Of a stretch of 64,000 nt of DNA, positions 46,503 through 56,761 are shown one piece after another (the stretch's first letter is position 1; each line of letters begins with the position of its first letter). Source of the DNA: Kosakonia quasisacchari (lineage in GTDB: Bacteria > Pseudomonadota > Gammaproteobacteria > Enterobacterales > Enterobacteriaceae); contig NZ_SJOP01000001.1 of assembly GCF_004331415.1 (NCBI RefSeq), forward strand, positions 124,001 to 188,000, written 5' to 3'. The notes under the pieces are model-generated. The model worked only from the letters and a program-made list of their open reading frames with translations. It searched no databases and had not been told where the DNA came from. The translations under genes and the position numbers were made by a program.

Positions 46503-46529
46503 TAATTAACCCCGACACTTAGCCGATGG
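46503..46529 (+). promoter_or_regulatory. Possible sigma-28 (flagellar) promoter of the chemoreceptor gene
   Basis: GCCGATGG (46522-46529) matches the FliA -10 consensus GCCGATAA at six of eight bases, 66 bases before the ATG; eleven bases upstream stands TAATTAAC, a poor match to TAAAGTTT. A CAGCGGT/ACCGCTG hairpin (46539-46555) follows in the leader. Chemoreceptor genes are usually FliA-driven, so the call is plausible but weak. Confidence 0.35.
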
Positions 46530-46594
46530 AGTTGTAGACAGCGGTAGTACCGCTGCCTGAATACTTTATTTCACAACTATTTACCGGGGTTTTT

Positions 46595-48277
46595 ATGCAC
46601 TTTATTCGAAATTTAAAAATCAAGGTCGCGATGCTGGCGATTTTGGTGATCTTTACTCTGCTCTGGGGCGGCGTATCGTTTTTTTCACTGCATGCGCTAA
46701 GCGGCTTAACGGAGGAAGTTGAGCTTACCAACGTGCAGCAGGTTAACGGCGACATCATTAACAACGCCAGCGATCGCTATTACCAGGTCAAATTGCTGAT
46801 GGATCGCGCACTGGTTTTCCAGGCCAACAACGATACGCAAAACTACCAACAAACCCTCGAACGTATCGGCAAAGATATCGATTTTCTACAAAGTGGTCTT
46901 AATCAATTCAAAGTCACCGACCATGCAAACATCAGCACCAACTCGACAGACAATATCTATAACAGCTCGCTGACGCTATTTAACCAAGCGATTACGCCGA
47001 TGTTCGCGGCAGTCAAAGCCAATAACGTCGAGAGTTACAACCAACTGTCGAAGGCGCAATTTAGCCCGCTGCGCAGCGGTTTTTCGCAGGCGATCGTGGC
47101 ATATAACCAGGAAATTCATGACCTGAAATCTGCCGCTAACACGCGTATTGCCAACTGGGTTTCCCTGACGCGCACCATCATTATTGTTGCCATGATTATT
47201 GGCCTGGCGATGCTGGTGATGTCGGAGCGTTACCTGGCGCTGTGCCTGGCACGCCCGCTGGAATGGGTGAAACAGCACTTGCAGGTGCTGTCGGTCGGTA
47301 AGCTGGATAAGCCGACAAAAAATCTCGGTAACAACGAAGTGGGGCAGTTGATCCCCTACCTTGAAACCATGCAGAACAACTGGGTGCAAACCGTCACGCA
47401 GATCCGCAACAGCGCCGGAGAAATTTACCAGGGGGCGAGCGAAATTGCGTCCGGTAACACCGATCTCTCCTCACGCACGGAAGAGCAGGCCGCCGCGCTG
47501 ACGCAAACCGCCGCCAGCATGGAAGAGCTGAGCGCGGTGGTCAAACAGAACGCCGACAATGCCAGCGAAGCAAGCTCGCTTGCAAAAACGGCGTCAGCCG
47601 CGGTGAATAAAGGCGAAGAGCGCGTGCAGGCGGTGATTGCCAGCATGAAAAACATCACCAGCAGTTCGCAGAAAATCACCGACATCATTAACGTTATCGA
47701 CAGTATCGCCTTCCAGACCAATATCCTGGCGCTCAACGCGGCCGTAGAAGCGGCGCGTGCCGGTGAGCAAGGCCGTGGTTTCGCGGTCGTCGCCAGCGAA
47801 GTGCGCAACCTGGCGCAGCGCAGCGCCGGTGCAGCAAAAGAGATCAAAACGCTGATCGATGAGTCGGTAACGAACGTCAACAACGGTTTCGACCAGGTGA
47901 CGCTGACCGGCGAATCGATGGATAACATCCTGCGTTCAGTCACCAGCGTGACGGATATTATGGGCGAGATCGCTTCGGCTTCTATTGAGCAGAGCAAAGG
48001 GATTGGTCAGGTTGGCACGGCGATTTCACAGATGGACAGCGTCACGCAACAGAACGCCGCGCTGGTGGAAGAGTCTTCCGCCACCTCCGGTTCGCTGGAG
48101 CAGCAGGCCTTCCAGTTAACCGAGATTGTTTCGGTGTTTAAACTACCGGGCGATGCCGCTCAGCCGGGTAATGCCAGCAAACCGACAGCAAATGCGCCAA
48201 AGGCAGGGAGCGCGTTGCGCCGTCCGGCACTGGCAGGTGCCAGCAAAGCGCCGGAAAACGACTGGGAAGCGTTCTGA
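46595..48277 (+). CDS. Methyl-accepting chemotaxis protein with CheR-binding tail
   Basis: 560 residues: membrane helix 1 (about 9-29), a periplasmic four-helix-bundle sensor (30-190), helix 2 (about 191-211), HAMP (212-265) and the cytoplasmic signalling rod with the conserved tip IDSIAFQTNILALNAAVEAA. The chain ends DWEAF, a version of the NWETF pentapeptide that tethers CheR and CheB, so it is a high-abundance-type receptor like Tar, Tsr. It sits between the apiose-type regulator and the ribose-type ABC importer, so it may sense the same sugar or its loaded binding protein; this is inferred. Confidence 0.88.
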   Translation: MHFIRNLKIKVAMLAILVIFTLLWGGVSFFSLHALSGLTEEVELTNVQQVNGDIINNASDRYYQVKLLMDRALVFQANNDTQNYQQTLERIGKDIDFLQSGLNQFKVTDHANISTNSTDNIYNSSLTLFNQAITPMFAAVKANNVESYNQLSKAQFSPLRSGFSQAIVAYNQEIHDLKSAANTRIANWVSLTRTIIIVAMIIGLAMLVMSERYLALCLARPLEWVKQHLQVLSVGKLDKPTKNLGNNEVGQLIPYLETMQNNWVQTVTQIRNSAGEIYQGASEIASGNTDLSSRTEEQAAALTQTAASMEELSAVVKQNADNASEASSLAKTASAAVNKGEERVQAVIASMKNITSSSQKITDIINVIDSIAFQTNILALNAAVEAARAGEQGRGFAVVASEVRNLAQRSAGAAKEIKTLIDESVTNVNNGFDQVTLTGESMDNILRSVTSVTDIMGEIASASIEQSKGIGQVGTAISQMDSVTQQNAALVEESSATSGSLEQQAFQLTEIVSVFKLPGDAAQPGNASKPTANAPKAGSALRRPALAGASKAPENDWEAF

Positions 48278-48286
48278 TAAAAAAAG

Positions 48287-48307
48287 GCCCGGATGCACAA
48301 TCCGGGC
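48287..48307 (-). terminator. Terminator of the leftward ribose-type ABC operon
   Basis: GCCCGGA and TCCGGGC form a 7-base stem; on the minus strand seven T follow. A second hairpin (ACCCGGC/GCCGGGT, about 48318-48337) stands just before it. Both lie between convergent genes. Confidence 0.75.
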
Positions 48308-48346
48308 GACACAAAAGACCCGGCAAATTCGCCGGGTAAGCTGGTT

Positions 48347-49435
48347 CTATTTCCCTTCCATCACCGCTTTTTGCGCTACGACCGCCGCTTTCTGCTGCAT
48401 ACGGTTTTGCATCTGATCGATGATCACCGCCACGATGATCACAATGCCTTTAATCACCATCTGCCAGAACTCACTGACACCCATCATCACCAACCCGTCG
48501 GCGAGAAAGCCAATTACGAAAGCGCCAATCAGCGTGCCAAGCACCGTACCGCGGCCACCGGCTAGCGAGGTTCCGCCCAGCACCACGGCGGCAATGGCAT
48601 TCATTTCAAACGCTGTACCGTTCGCCGGATGGCTGGCCAGCAGTTGCGCGGAGACAATGATCCCCGCCAGCGCGGCGCACAGGCCGGAAATGGTGTAGAC
48701 CCAGATTTTCACCTGTTTCACCCGCACGCCGGAAAGCTCGGCGGCGCGTTCGTTATCGCCAATGGCGTAAACATGGCGGCCAAACGGCAGACGGCGGGCG
48801 ATATAGGCAATCACCGCTGCCAGCACAATCATCAGCCAGATGGCCCACGGAATACCCAGCAGCGTGCCTGCGCCAATCTCATCGAAACCGGTGTTGCCAA
48901 GCAGCGGATTGCCGGAAAGACCGGGGAACGTCTGCCCGTCGGACGTCAGCATTGCCGCGCCGCGCAGCACATACATGGTGCCAAGCGTGCAGATAAACGG
49001 CGCGACATTATACCGGGTGATGATCCAGCCATTCACCGCGCCGATTAGCCCGCCAATCAACAGCACCAGCGGCACAATCACCCAAACGCTGGGGAAAATG
49101 GCGATGCCCAACATCGGCAACACAATGCCTTTGGTGATCATCCAGCCGGCAATCATGCCGCACAGCCCGAGCGTTGCGCCAATCGACAAGTCGATGCCGG
49201 CGGTAATAATGACAAACGTGATGCCGAGCGCCAGAAAAGCGTTGATGGCAATATGTTTAATCATAATCAGCAGGCTACCGGTGGAGAGAAAACCCGGCAC
49301 GGTGGCGGTAAAGAAGCCGACAATCAGGAACAGCGCGATAAAGGTACGCAACTTCAGCAGCAACAGAAGAATACTTTCACGCGATAGCGACGCGCCTGCG
49401 CGCGGCGTCATCGCCACAGATTGTGTTGTTTTCAT
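48347..49435 (-). CDS. Ribose-type sugar ABC transporter permease
   Basis: 362 residues of the RbsC family with about nine helices: ITFVIITAGIDLSIGATLGL, the conserved NERAAELSGVRVKQVKIWVY and VLGGTSLAGGRGTVLGTLIG. It starts two bases before the stop of the ATPase gene. With the ATPase, binding protein and DUF2291 lipoprotein it forms the importer presumably serving the apiose-type pathway. Confidence 0.86.
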   Translation of the reverse strand: MKTTQSVAMTPRAGASLSRESILLLLLKLRTFIALFLIVGFFTATVPGFLSTGSLLIMIKHIAINAFLALGITFVIITAGIDLSIGATLGLCGMIAGWMITKGIVLPMLGIAIFPSVWVIVPLVLLIGGLIGAVNGWIITRYNVAPFICTLGTMYVLRGAAMLTSDGQTFPGLSGNPLLGNTGFDEIGAGTLLGIPWAIWLMIVLAAVIAYIARRLPFGRHVYAIGDNERAAELSGVRVKQVKIWVYTISGLCAALAGIIVSAQLLASHPANGTAFEMNAIAAVVLGGTSLAGGRGTVLGTLIGAFVIGFLADGLVMMGVSEFWQMVIKGIVIIVAVIIDQMQNRMQQKAAVVAQKAVMEGK

Positions 49436-49436
49436 A

Positions 49437-50963
49437 TCAGAACCCCTGAGCACTGGCTGTTACCAGCGCCGATTCCTCGGCACGGTCGCGTGCAATATCG
49501 GCGGTCAGTTTGCCGCCGGACATCACCATAATGCGGTCAGACACCGCCATGATTTCTTTCAGATCGGACGTGGAAAAAACGACCGCAATGCCTTGTTCGG
49601 AAAGCTGCACCATCATGCGGAACACATCCGCTTTTGCGCCAACATCAATGCCGCGCGTTGGCTCATCAAGGAACAGCACTTTCGGATTGGTCAGCAGCGA
49701 ACGGCCAATCACCACTTTCTGCTGGTTGCCGCCGCTCAGTGCCTGAATTTCCACCTCCGGCGAGGAGACTTTGATCGACAAATTGCCAATGGTGGCGGCG
49801 ACGACTTCCGCTTCCTGTTTGCTGGCAATGGTCAAACCGCGCTGCAACCGCCGCCACAAGCTGGCGATCGTCAGGTTGGTCGCCACCGACGAGATCGGGA
49901 AAATGCCGGTGCGTTTGCGATCTTCGGGGACAAGGCTCATCCCCATGCGAATACGCTCAGCGGGCGTTAACCGTTGCGGCACAGGTTTGCTGTCGAGCCA
50001 CAATTTGCCGAGGTAATTGCGCTCCGTACCGAGCATGCAGCCGAACAACTCAGTGCGCCCGGCGCCCATCAAACCGTAAATACCGACAATCTCCCCGGCA
50101 TGCACTTTGAAGCTGACATCGTTTACCGTCGCCACGCCGCTGGCGTTGACGCAGGTGATATGTTCCGCTTCTAGCACCGGTGCGCCAAAGGTGCGCCCCG
50201 GCGAGAGAAAGGTGCTCACCGGATCGCTGCCGAGCATTTCGCGTACAATCCACGGCACGTCGATATCAGACACTTTCGCTTCGGCCTGGAATTTGCCATC
50301 GCGCAGGATAGTAATGACATCGCCAATCGCCATCAGCTCTTCCAGCCGGTGCGAAATATAGATAATCGACACGCCCTGGCGGGTGAGTTCGCGAATAACG
50401 CGAAACAGGATTTCCACTTCGGTTTTACTCAGCGCCGAAGTCGGTTCGTCGAGGATCAAAATATCTGCGTCCTCCGCCAGCGCTTTGGCAATCTCCACCA
50501 GTTGTTGCTGGCCGACTTTTAAGTTGCCAACCAGCTCGCGCGGCGAGATGGGCTGATCGAGGCGTTTGAGCAGCTCGGCGGTGCGCTTTTCCTGCTCGGC
50601 TTCGTTAATTGGCGTTACCCCTTTTTGCAGCTCGCGGCCTAAAAAGATGTTCTCAGCGACATTGAGGTTTTCGAACAGATTCAGCTCCTGGTGAACCATG
50701 CCAATCCCGTGCGCGGCGGCGGCGCGGGTATCGGCGAGGTGGACTTTTTCGCCGTTCAGTTCGATATCGCCCAGGCTCGGTTGCTGCACCCCGGCGAGGA
50801 TTTTCATCAGCGTCGATTTCCCGGCACCGTTTTCACCGATAATCACATTCACTTTGCCGCGCCAGACGTTGTAGTCCACGCTGTCCAGCGCCACGGTGCC
50901 AGGAAACAGCATCGAGACGCCTTTGGTGCGCAGAATGATTTCATCCCCAGGTGCGTCACTCAT
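49437..50963 (-). CDS. Ribose-type sugar ABC transporter ATP-binding protein (two ATPase domains)
   Basis: 508 residues with tandem ATPase domains as in RbsA. Domain 1 has GENGAGKST, LKVGQQQLVEIAKAL and ILILDEPTSAL; domain 2 lacks a normal Walker A (GLMGAGRTE) but has LSGGNQQKVVIGRSL and VLFLDEPTRGIDVGAK, the RbsA pattern. The stop codon lies next to the permease start. Confidence 0.88.
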   Translation of the reverse strand: MSDAPGDEIILRTKGVSMLFPGTVALDSVDYNVWRGKVNVIIGENGAGKSTLMKILAGVQQPSLGDIELNGEKVHLADTRAAAAHGIGMVHQELNLFENLNVAENIFLGRELQKGVTPINEAEQEKRTAELLKRLDQPISPRELVGNLKVGQQQLVEIAKALAEDADILILDEPTSALSKTEVEILFRVIRELTRQGVSIIYISHRLEELMAIGDVITILRDGKFQAEAKVSDIDVPWIVREMLGSDPVSTFLSPGRTFGAPVLEAEHITCVNASGVATVNDVSFKVHAGEIVGIYGLMGAGRTELFGCMLGTERNYLGKLWLDSKPVPQRLTPAERIRMGMSLVPEDRKRTGIFPISSVATNLTIASLWRRLQRGLTIASKQEAEVVAATIGNLSIKVSSPEVEIQALSGGNQQKVVIGRSLLTNPKVLFLDEPTRGIDVGAKADVFRMMVQLSEQGIAVVFSTSDLKEIMAVSDRIMVMSGGKLTADIARDRAEESALVTASAQGF

Positions 50964-51571
50964 TATTGTGCCTCCTGTTTCAGCTCCAGGGCGACGGCGT
51001 CCTCTGCTTTGCCACCGTTTAGCGTCACCGCCATCAGCACGGTGACCGGTTTTCCGGCCCAGCTGGCGTCGATTTTCGGCAGATGTTTTACCGCTTCGCG
51101 GTTGTAAGCGCGGGAGAGCTGCGCAAACTGCACCTGGTTGGTGAAGTCCTCAAATTTAAACCCGGTTGCGTCACGAATCGCATTGCCGCGCACCACCGGA
51201 CCGGTCTGAATCTCCAGCAACTGTCCGTTTACGCTCACCACCAGTTGTTGCTCCCGTTCGTTGCGGGAATCGATCCGCTCGACCTGGCTTGTTAGTCGGA
51301 CAAAAACGCTTTGCGGTGGGGTAGCAGGGGTTTTCATCTGCGCGACGAGTGCGGTGCTGTCCAGCGCATGTTGGTGGGCGGCATCAATCACGCGCGCCTG
51401 CCAGGTTTGTTGCGCGATCTGCTGTGGCGTCTGGTTGTCGAAGCTGGCTTTCGCGTTCGGGTCGGCAGGCAGCATCGGCTTACCGTTTTCATCCAGATCC
51501 ACCACGGTGCAGGCCGTGAGCAACAGGGCGGCGCACCCTGTTAGTAACGCGCCCCATTGTGTTAACGACAT
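50963..51571 (-). CDS. DUF2291-family periplasmic lipoprotein
   Basis: 202 residues with a lipoprotein signal (LLTGCAALLLTACTVVDLDE; lipobox LTAC with Cys21 region), then the DUF2291 pattern from PADPNAKASFDNQTPQQIAQ to WAGKPVTVLMAVTLNGGKAE. These proteins occur inside ribose-type ABC operons but their part in transport is unknown. The gene shares its last base with the start of the ATPase gene and follows the binding-protein gene by 12 bases. Confidence 0.78.
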   Translation of the reverse strand: MSLTQWGALLTGCAALLLTACTVVDLDENGKPMLPADPNAKASFDNQTPQQIAQQTWQARVIDAAHQHALDSTALVAQMKTPATPPQSVFVRLTSQVERIDSRNEREQQLVVSVNGQLLEIQTGPVVRGNAIRDATGFKFEDFTNQVQFAQLSRAYNREAVKHLPKIDASWAGKPVTVLMAVTLNGGKAEDAVALELKQEAQ

Positions 51572-51583
51572 ATCGCCTCCGCG

Positions 51584-52650
<1,067 letters not shown>

Positions 52651-52721
52651 CGCGCACTAAATGGACTGTCGACATCTGCGCTTCTGCCGGTTATTCCGCG
52701 AGGGGAAAAGGGATGTGGAAG

Positions 52722-52771
52722 AACCCTCTCCCCGTCAGGAAGAGGGGGATCTTCCGTCGTAGGAGAGGGTT
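52722..52771 (-). terminator. Hairpin after fepA
   Basis: AACCCTCTCC and GGAGAGGGTT are perfect 10-base arms with an inner CCCTC/GAGGG-type stem, directly after the fepA stop. Confidence 0.65.
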
Positions 52772-52779
52772 GGTCGTAC

Positions 52780-55053
52780 TTAGAAGCGGGTATTCACGCC
52801 CATATACCAGGTGCGGCCTGACTCGTTATACGTTGCAGCACCTGCGCCGTACATCCAGTTTGCGCCGCCGCCGGTTGACTGAGCGTTACCTTCACGCCAG
52901 TGACGTTTGTCAAACACGTTGCTGACACCGCCCGTCAGGCTGACGTTTTTGGTCACGTCCCAGGTGCCGCTCAGGCCAACGATGCTGTACGGGCTCACTT
53001 CGTTGGTGGCGGAACCGGTCACGCGGTTACCTTTGTAGTCATATTTTTTCGGCTGCTGTTTACCGTACCAGGTAAAGGTGGATTGCAGCGAAACATCCTG
53101 GGTGACCTGCCAGCTCAGCGTGGAGTTCCAGGTGTATTCAGGAATGATCGACAGACGTTCGCCGGTGGTTTTGTTTTTGCTTTGCAGCATGTAGGTGACA
53201 TTGTTGGTCCAGTTTACTGTCTCGCTTACCGGCACATTCAACGCACCTTCCAGACCTTCCACCACGGCTTTAGGCACGTTATCCCACTGGTAGATATAGG
53301 TATTCAGGTTTGAGCTGCCGCTCTTAATGGAGGTTTGCCCAACAGGCGAGTAGCCAGATTCAATCTTGTTGCGGTAGTCGTTACGGAACCAGGTAACCCC
53401 TGCCAGCCAGCCGTCGTGTTTGAACTCCAGACCAATCTCTTTGTTGATGCTGGTTTCCGCTTTCAGGTCATCATTACCTTGCAGATAACAACCGATATCT
53501 CTGCCGTTCGCATCCACGGTAACCGCGTAGCAACCCTGGCCACGGCTGTAGAGAATGTAGTTCGGGTTGGTCTGGTACAGGCTCGGTGCTTTGTAAGCGC
53601 GGGCGATCCCCATTTTCAGCGTGAAGTCGTCGCCTAAGCCCTGAGACAAGTTCAGTGACGGGCTCCAGTTATTCCCGACGATTGTGTGGTGGTCAAAGCG
53701 CAGTGCCGGGGTGAGCATGGTGCTGTCGGTCAGCTCAATGTTGTCTTCGGCAAACACCGAGAAGATATCCGCATCGGAATAAGGGCTACGGCCGGTGCTG
53801 CTGTAACCCGGAATATTGCCGCCCATAAAGGTCTGCGTATTCGAGGTGGAATCTTTCATGCTCTGGTGATCCCACTCAGCGCCGAGCGTCAGGTTCTGCT
53901 TGAACAGCAACTCAAACGGCATGCTCGCTTCGCTGTGCAGCAGCAGATCGCTGTAGTCAATGTCGGAGAATTTTTGCGCGTTAAACAGGCCTTCCGTGCC
54001 GCCCGCCAGACCTTCAGGAATGCGCGAGTTACGGGTGTGTTCATAACGCACCCAGTTATTGGTGGTGACGCCATTATCCCAACCGCCGGTCCAGGTCGCT
54101 GAGTAGTTCTGGCGATAAAGACGGTTGGTCTCTTTGCCATAGTTATCATTGACATAGTTATTGGTGGTGCTGTCGTTGTTGGTGTTCTGCGTATCGCCCG
54201 CGTAGAGGTTGCCCTGGCGGCTGTAACCGGCCTGGAACTCCAGCGCCTGCATCGGGGCAAAATCCCAGCGCACGACGCCGGTAATGTCTTTGTTGATCGA
54301 ACCTTCACGCCCGGCGACAACAGTGTTGGCGTAGGTGCCGGTGCGTTCGGACTGGTGATCTTTGTTGATGTCCTGCGCGTCGGCCTGAGTTTTGGCAAGG
54401 TTGCCGTACAGGCGGAAGCTAACATCGCCGCCGAGCGGGCCGCTCAGGCTGAAGTTGGTGCGCTTGGTTGAACCTTCATCTTTGTGTTCCGGCGCGTTGA
54501 AATAGGTGTTCCACGAACCGTGCCATTCGTCAGTATTATCTTTTTTGGTGATGATATTCACCACACCGCCCGCTGCGCCGTTACCGTAACGCGCCGCCGC
54601 CGGGCCGCGAATCACTTCAATGCGCTCGATCATTTCCGGTGGCACCCAGTTGGTATCACCACGGCTGTCGCGCTCGCCGCGCCAGCCAAGGCGCACTGAG
54701 TTGCGGCTGGTGACCGGTTTGCCATCCACCAGAATCAGGGTGTTTTCCGGGCCCATACCGCGAATGTCGATCTGGCGGTTGTTCCCGCGCTGACCGCTGG
54801 TGGCGTTACCGGTTAAGTTCACGCCCGGCATGGTACGGATAATTTCAGAGACATCACGGGAAGGCGGGTTCTTACGAATTTCGTCAGCCGTGATAGTTGA
54901 AACGCCCGGCGCCTGCAAATTTTGCTGCTCAGCCGTGACGACAATCGTCTCTTCGCTGGAAGCAGCGCGGGTTTCTGCCGCGAACGCTGGCACAGCAACA
55001 CCGTAGATCCCCAGATTGACCATAATGGCCAGGGTTTTGATTTTGTTATTCAT
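52780..55053 (-). CDS. fepA: Ferric enterobactin outer-membrane receptor
   Basis: 757 residues, a TonB-dependent receptor very similar to E. coli FepA. Signal peptide to AVPAFA, TonB box region EETIVVTA, plug domain (QIDIRGMGPENTLILVDGKP, VIRGPAAARYGNGAAGGVVN) and a 22-strand barrel ending in Phe (WYMGVNTRF). It carries ferric enterobactin across the outer membrane. It is divergent from fes across a Fur box, as in E. coli; however the gene after it is a sugar transporter operon, not entD. Confidence 0.95.
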   Translation of the reverse strand: MNNKIKTLAIMVNLGIYGVAVPAFAAETRAASSEETIVVTAEQQNLQAPGVSTITADEIRKNPPSRDVSEIIRTMPGVNLTGNATSGQRGNNRQIDIRGMGPENTLILVDGKPVTSRNSVRLGWRGERDSRGDTNWVPPEMIERIEVIRGPAAARYGNGAAGGVVNIITKKDNTDEWHGSWNTYFNAPEHKDEGSTKRTNFSLSGPLGGDVSFRLYGNLAKTQADAQDINKDHQSERTGTYANTVVAGREGSINKDITGVVRWDFAPMQALEFQAGYSRQGNLYAGDTQNTNNDSTTNNYVNDNYGKETNRLYRQNYSATWTGGWDNGVTTNNWVRYEHTRNSRIPEGLAGGTEGLFNAQKFSDIDYSDLLLHSEASMPFELLFKQNLTLGAEWDHQSMKDSTSNTQTFMGGNIPGYSSTGRSPYSDADIFSVFAEDNIELTDSTMLTPALRFDHHTIVGNNWSPSLNLSQGLGDDFTLKMGIARAYKAPSLYQTNPNYILYSRGQGCYAVTVDANGRDIGCYLQGNDDLKAETSINKEIGLEFKHDGWLAGVTWFRNDYRNKIESGYSPVGQTSIKSGSSNLNTYIYQWDNVPKAVVEGLEGALNVPVSETVNWTNNVTYMLQSKNKTTGERLSIIPEYTWNSTLSWQVTQDVSLQSTFTWYGKQQPKKYDYKGNRVTGSATNEVSPYSIVGLSGTWDVTKNVSLTGGVSNVFDKRHWREGNAQSTGGGANWMYGAGAATYNESGRTWYMGVNTRF

Positions 55054-55222
55054 TTTTTACCTGCATTTCGTCGCCGCATCCCCGGCAAGTCCTTTCCCAG
55101 GGGGAGAGGAGGCGGCATGATGAAGCCAACACGTAGCGAGGCGCTCAGTCCTGAGAAAATTCGCCCACGGCGGCCATTTTTAAGTGAAAGACGCGCTTCC
55201 CACAGCGCGTCAATACGCTATT

Positions 55223-55241
55223 GCAAATGAAAATAGTTATC
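55223..55241. promoter_or_regulatory. Fur box between fepA and fes
   Basis: GCAAATGAAAATAGTTATC has 14 of 19 consensus bases; the following ATCAATAATATTATCGAT (about 55240-55256) offers a second, overlapping site. Two overlapping sites also control the E. coli fepA-fes region. Confidence 0.75.
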
Positions 55242-55307
55242 AATAATATTATCGATATATTTTGATCTGCAAGCAAAAATTTCCACAGCATATTTGAGGT
55301 TAAAGCC

Positions 55308-56519
55308 GTGACGTCAACAACGGGAAGTGATGCCTGGTGGGAGTCAAAACAGGGACCCGAATGGGTCAAACACGCGCAGGGGAATTATGAGGTCACATTC
55401 TGGTGGCGCGATCCTGCCGGAACAGAAGCGACTTCGCGCGTGCGCCGGGTGTGGATCTACATTACCGGCGTGACCGATCACCATCAAAAATCGACGCCGC
55501 AATCGCTGACGCGCATTGCCGGAACCGATGTCTGGTGCTGGAAAACCACGCTTGCCGCTAGCTGGCGCGGCAGTTACTGCTTCATCCCTTCGCAAAACAG
55601 CGACGATTTCGCCGCTGAAGTCTTTACAACTACGCCGCCGGGCAGAGCTGCACTGCGCGAAGGCTGGCGCAAATTACTGGCGCATGCGATTGCCGACCCG
55701 CTCAATCCACAAAACTGGCGCGGCGGGCGCGGCCATCCTGTTTCGGCGCTGGAAATGCCCGATGCGCCGTTGCAGCCGGGTTGGCGCGAAACGGATACAC
55801 CGTTCAACGCCCCGCAGCGCCTGCAATGGCACAGCGCGCGCCTGAACAACACGCGCCGCGTCTGGGTTTATACCACCGGCAAAAGCAATAGCTGTGAACG
55901 CCCGCTGGCGATCCTGCTCGACGGGCAATTTTGGGCGCAAAGCATGCCGGTATGGCCCGCGCTGGCGGCATTGACCAACGCCGGGCAACTGCCGGACGCG
56001 GTTTACGTGCTTATCGACGTGATTGATAACACCCACCGCAGCCAGGAGCTGCCGTGCAATGCCGATTTCTGGCTCGCCGTGCAAGAAGAGTTATTGCCAC
56101 AGGTACGCGCCATTGCGCCGTTCAGCGACAACGCGGATCGCACGGTGGTGGCCGGGCAGAGTTTTGGTGGCCTGTCGTCGCTTTATGCCGCACTTCACTG
56201 GCCACAGCGTTTTGGCTGCGTGTTGAGCCAGTCCGGCTCATTCTGGTGGCCACATCGCGGCGGTGAGGGTGACGGCATCATTATCGAAAAACTTAAAAAC
56301 GGTGAGTTGAATCCGCAGGGCCTGCGCATTGTGCTGGAGGCCGGGGTGCGCGAACCGCTAATTTTTCGCGCCAACGAGGCGCTTTTTCCCCTGTTACAAC
56401 GTACACAGCAGCCGGTTTTCTGGCGCCAGGTTGACGGCGGACACGATGCGCTTTGCTGGCGCGGCGGGCTGACCTCCGGGCTTATCACCCTCTGGCAGCC
56501 GCTTACCCGCGCCCGTTAA
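55308..56519 (+). CDS. fes: Enterochelin (ferric enterobactin) esterase
   Basis: 403 residues. The N-terminal domain (YEVTFWWRDPAGTEATSRVR) and the C-terminal alpha/beta hydrolase with VVAGQSFGGLSSLYAALHWP (Ser in GQSFGG) and GGHDALCW (His) match Fes, which cleaves ferric enterobactin in the cytoplasm to free iron. It starts at GTG, eight bases after GAGG. First gene of fes-ybdZ-entF, Fur-controlled. Confidence 0.94.
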   Translation: MTSTTGSDAWWESKQGPEWVKHAQGNYEVTFWWRDPAGTEATSRVRRVWIYITGVTDHHQKSTPQSLTRIAGTDVWCWKTTLAASWRGSYCFIPSQNSDDFAAEVFTTTPPGRAALREGWRKLLAHAIADPLNPQNWRGGRGHPVSALEMPDAPLQPGWRETDTPFNAPQRLQWHSARLNNTRRVWVYTTGKSNSCERPLAILLDGQFWAQSMPVWPALAALTNAGQLPDAVYVLIDVIDNTHRSQELPCNADFWLAVQEELLPQVRAIAPFSDNADRTVVAGQSFGGLSSLYAALHWPQRFGCVLSQSGSFWWPHRGGEGDGIIIEKLKNGELNPQGLRIVLEAGVREPLIFRANEALFPLLQRTQQPVFWRQVDGGHDALCWRGGLTSGLITLWQPLTRAR

Positions 56520-56547
56520 TCGCGCCTTTCTACGACAGGAGTTTGCT

Positions 56548-56751
56548 ATGGAATTCACCAACCCCTTCGATAACCCGCAAGGGCAATTTTATATTCTGCA
56601 AAATACCCAGCGGCAGTTCAGCCTGTGGCCCGCGCAGTGCGCGCTTCCCGCTGGCTGGAACGTGTTGTGCGAGCCGCAACCGCAGGACGACTATAACGCC
56701 TGGCTGGCGGCAAACTGGCAAACCTTAACCCCGGCGCATTATGCGCAATGA
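56548..56751 (+). CDS. ybdZ: MbtH-like protein of enterobactin synthesis
   Basis: 67 residues with the MbtH signature: FTNPFDNPQGQFYILQNTQR, FSLWPAQCALPAGWNVLCEP, then DDYNAWLAANWQTLTP. It binds and stabilises the adenylation domain of EntF. It lies 28 bases after fes and 10 bases before entF. Confidence 0.95.
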   Translation: MEFTNPFDNPQGQFYILQNTQRQFSLWPAQCALPAGWNVLCEPQPQDDYNAWLAANWQTLTPAHYAQ

Positions 56752-56761
56752 GGAGCGGAAA

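Noticed and set aside
48840..49970. Long 376-codon frame on the plus strand opposite the ribose-type permease and ATPase
   Set aside because: It is the complement of two clearly conserved transporter genes, is rich in Pro/Arg/Ser as antisense frames of GC-rich genes are, and crosses their boundary without a ribosome binding site.
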